Shown: in pieces, positions 62,581 through 64,000 of the stretch | Numbering within the stretch: position 1 is the first letter of the stretch | Layout of the letters: each line of letters starts with the position of its first letter | DNA from: Bacteroidales bacterium | Lineage (GTDB): Bacteria > Bacteroidota > Bacteroidia > Bacteroidales > Muribaculaceae | NCBI GenBank assembly: GCA_014800685.1 | Contig: JAAVFQ010000008.1 | Location: forward strand, 62,001 to 126,000 | Direction: 5' to 3' | Length of the DNA: 64,000 nucleotides | Notes under the pieces: generated by a model | Told to the model about the DNA's origin: nothing | The model's database searches: none | What the model saw: only the letters and a program-made list of their open reading frames with translations | Made by a program: the position numbers and the translations under genes

Positions 62581-63996
62581 TCAGGGTACCACGATTTTTC
62601 GGGTTTCGCCCTCCCCCACAACTATGTAAATGCCGGAAGGGACATCGGCGGAAAGCGAACCTTTACCCTCGGTCACGACACGACCGTCGGCTCCATACAC
62701 CCGGAAGCCACCGGCACACTCCACGCTGATGACACCCTTGGATGCGCGCACCTGAAGGGAAGCCGGGTCATCGGCCACGCCGCCTGCTCCGAGCATATAA
62801 TCCTTGTCTTTGGAGGGGTCGCCCCAGAGTATCTTATTGGTGCGCAGGTCTCGGACATAGAGTAGACTTGTGGGAGTGCCGCTGTCAGGAAGTACATATA
62901 TAGGATAGACCGGATTGGAGGCTATATTTTCGCCGATTGGGCCGATGCCGGGAAGCCATTCAGCCATCCACTGCACCTCGCCGGTATATTCATTATTCCA
63001 TGAGAGCAACTTCACCATCGTCTCCTTGCCATCGATGTCACGCTTCTCAAATCCGTTCACCTTATACGGCCGGCTCACCCCTGTCAGATAATCGGCATAA
63101 TAATTTTTATCGGCCGAGACCGTCCCGCCCGCTACGCTGAATTTATTGAGATATGGCGCTATATCGCCTTCCATATCGCGAGGATTGCGGGTCTTATCTT
63201 TGAAGTAACTCGACCAGAATTCACCCGGAATCTCGCAGTCTGCCACTGCCATGCAGAGGTTATAGCCACAGTCATTGTTTATCTTTGAGATGTATGCTAT
63301 CACCGGCGCCTCCGACAGGTCGGCATCAAGGTCCTCATAAAGATACATGGGATAGCAAGGCAAACTATTTTCGCCGATGGTGGGGACCGACGTCTCCTCT
63401 CCGAGTCTCATCCTGAATATCCTTCCGGTCTCATCGTTGTAGACCACCCATTCGCGATGCAAGAGACCCGATTCCTGTGTCAGAATATTGACCGGCGTGG
63501 GAGTCTCGGTTATATCTATGCCAAAACTTACTCTGTAAGGATTGCCTGTCATGCCCGGCGCCGCATGGATATCCACGTCCATGTCAAGCAGATAATGACC
63601 GGCGGAGAATCCCGGGAATGACCATGTGATGTCATACAGAGTAATGGAGGAGCCAGCCGGATTCTCATTTTCAGCATCGTCACCGGCTATACCGTTCTGA
63701 TAAGACATGAATACGCACTTTACATATATGCGGTTCTCCTTTACCTGAATATACTGGTAGGGCTCGGGAGCGGTCCCTCCGGCGGCTAAGCCGGCGGTAA
63801 TGACATTGTGAAGGGTATAATAAAGTGTGTTGTCCTTGACATATATCTCCTGAGTGGGAATAACGTTTGTGGTGGCAGAGGTGCCCACGGGGGTGTATGT
63901 TATATCGCCATTGATCCATCCGCTGTCGTCCGCCTTGACCTCCGGCGGAATCAGGCTGCAGAGCATAATCGCTGCAAATAGAACTAACTTTTTCAT
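62581..63996 (-). CDS. Secreted protein with type IX secretion-like C-terminal tail
   Basis: A 471-residue exported protein with a signal peptide ending before ADDSGW. The bulk is beta-rich, with a segment IDMD-like LLDMDVDIHAAPGM and a WNNEYTGEVQWMAEWLPGIGP region, and matches no family I can name. The last 50 residues (GGFRVYGADGRVVTEGKG, then VPSGIYIVVGEGETRKIVV) resemble the C-terminal sorting/anchor domain of Bacteroidetes type IX secretion cargo. A predicted extracellular location follows only if the cell has that system. Confidence 0.7.
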   Translation of the reverse strand: MKKLVLFAAIMLCSLIPPEVKADDSGWINGDITYTPVGTSATTNVIPTQEIYVKDNTLYYTLHNVITAGLAAGGTAPEPYQYIQVKENRIYVKCVFMSYQNGIAGDDAENENPAGSSITLYDITWSFPGFSAGHYLLDMDVDIHAAPGMTGNPYRVSFGIDITETPTPVNILTQESGLLHREWVVYNDETGRIFRMRLGEETSVPTIGENSLPCYPMYLYEDLDADLSEAPVIAYISKINNDCGYNLCMAVADCEIPGEFWSSYFKDKTRNPRDMEGDIAPYLNKFSVAGGTVSADKNYYADYLTGVSRPYKVNGFEKRDIDGKETMVKLLSWNNEYTGEVQWMAEWLPGIGPIGENIASNPVYPIYVLPDSGTPTSLLYVRDLRTNKILWGDPSKDKDYMLGAGGVADDPASLQVRASKGVISVECAGGFRVYGADGRVVTEGKGSLSADVPSGIYIVVGEGETRKIVVP

Positions 63997-64000
63997 AACT

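Overview
The window looks like a chromosomal segment of a gut-type member of the order Bacteroidales, plausibly near Muribaculaceae. The evidence is Bacteroidetes-type promoters (TTTG, 17-21 bases, TAnnTTTG) before mrcA, rpmE, ettA, the citrate cluster, rho, the rnf operon and both tRNA genes; a Rho factor with a very long disordered N-terminal insert; lipoproteins with Bacteroidales-style signals; a DUF4301 protein; and a secreted protein with a tail resembling type IX secretion signals. Family placement is inference; no 16S gene is present. Almost all of it is core genome, and I see no intact prophage, integrase, IS element or CRISPR array.

Layout. 1-6.7 kb: the 3' part of clpX, a class A penicillin-binding protein, a biotin-carrying oxaloacetate decarboxylase/pyruvate carboxylase-type carboxyltransferase and a methyltransferase, with three tandem copies of a dispersed AT-rich element between the last two. 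6.7-16.7 kb: ribosomal protein L31 type B, a lipoprotein, an AspT/YidE-type transporter, EttA, diaminopimelate dehydrogenase, a DUF4301 protein, peptide deformylase, a MATE exporter and tRNA-Leu. 17.0-17.4 kb: three overlapping small membrane ORFs missing from the ORF track. 17.5-26.2 kb: a LytS/LytTR two-component pair, an MBOAT/SGNH O-acylation pair, RuvX, a RelA/SpoT protein with a degraded hydrolase site, and a secreted alpha/beta hydrolase.

26.4-35.4 kb is a citrate module: citrate lyase subunits and cofactor enzymes (citD, citE, citF, citX, and a citC-citG fusion), then aconitase and NADP-isocitrate dehydrogenase. Together these could either split citrate to acetate plus oxaloacetate or oxidise it to 2-oxoglutarate. 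No citrate synthase is next to them. 35.6-46.8 kb: an S24-type regulator, TilS, a reverse rubrerythrin, a GH3-family protein, Rho behind a leader of about 520 bases, YbaK, AroC, a YhcC-type radical SAM protein, a TlpA-type thioredoxin and a small membrane protein.

47.1-52.6 kb is a complete rnf operon (rseC-rnfBCDGEA) for an ion-pumping ferredoxin:NAD oxidoreductase. It is followed by a lysis-like pair (amidase plus a possible single-protein spanin) behind a 12-unit heptanucleotide array, and by tRNA-His. 54.2-64 kb: a YccF protein, a ZIP transporter, and a TetR/TolC/MFP/RND efflux operon ending in a PII-like protein, then a secreted protein.

The most unusual signal is a family of dispersed intergenic elements with imperfect terminal inverted repeats (AAGTAAGTGAG... 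/ ...GAACTTACTTA). There are full-length, core-deleted and half copies, often directly upstream of start codons or inside leaders, including the rho leader. The three-gene micro-operon at 17 kb, the amidase/spanin-like pair, the periplasmic HHxxCxxxC loop of the histidine kinase and the CitC-CitG fusion are further leads.
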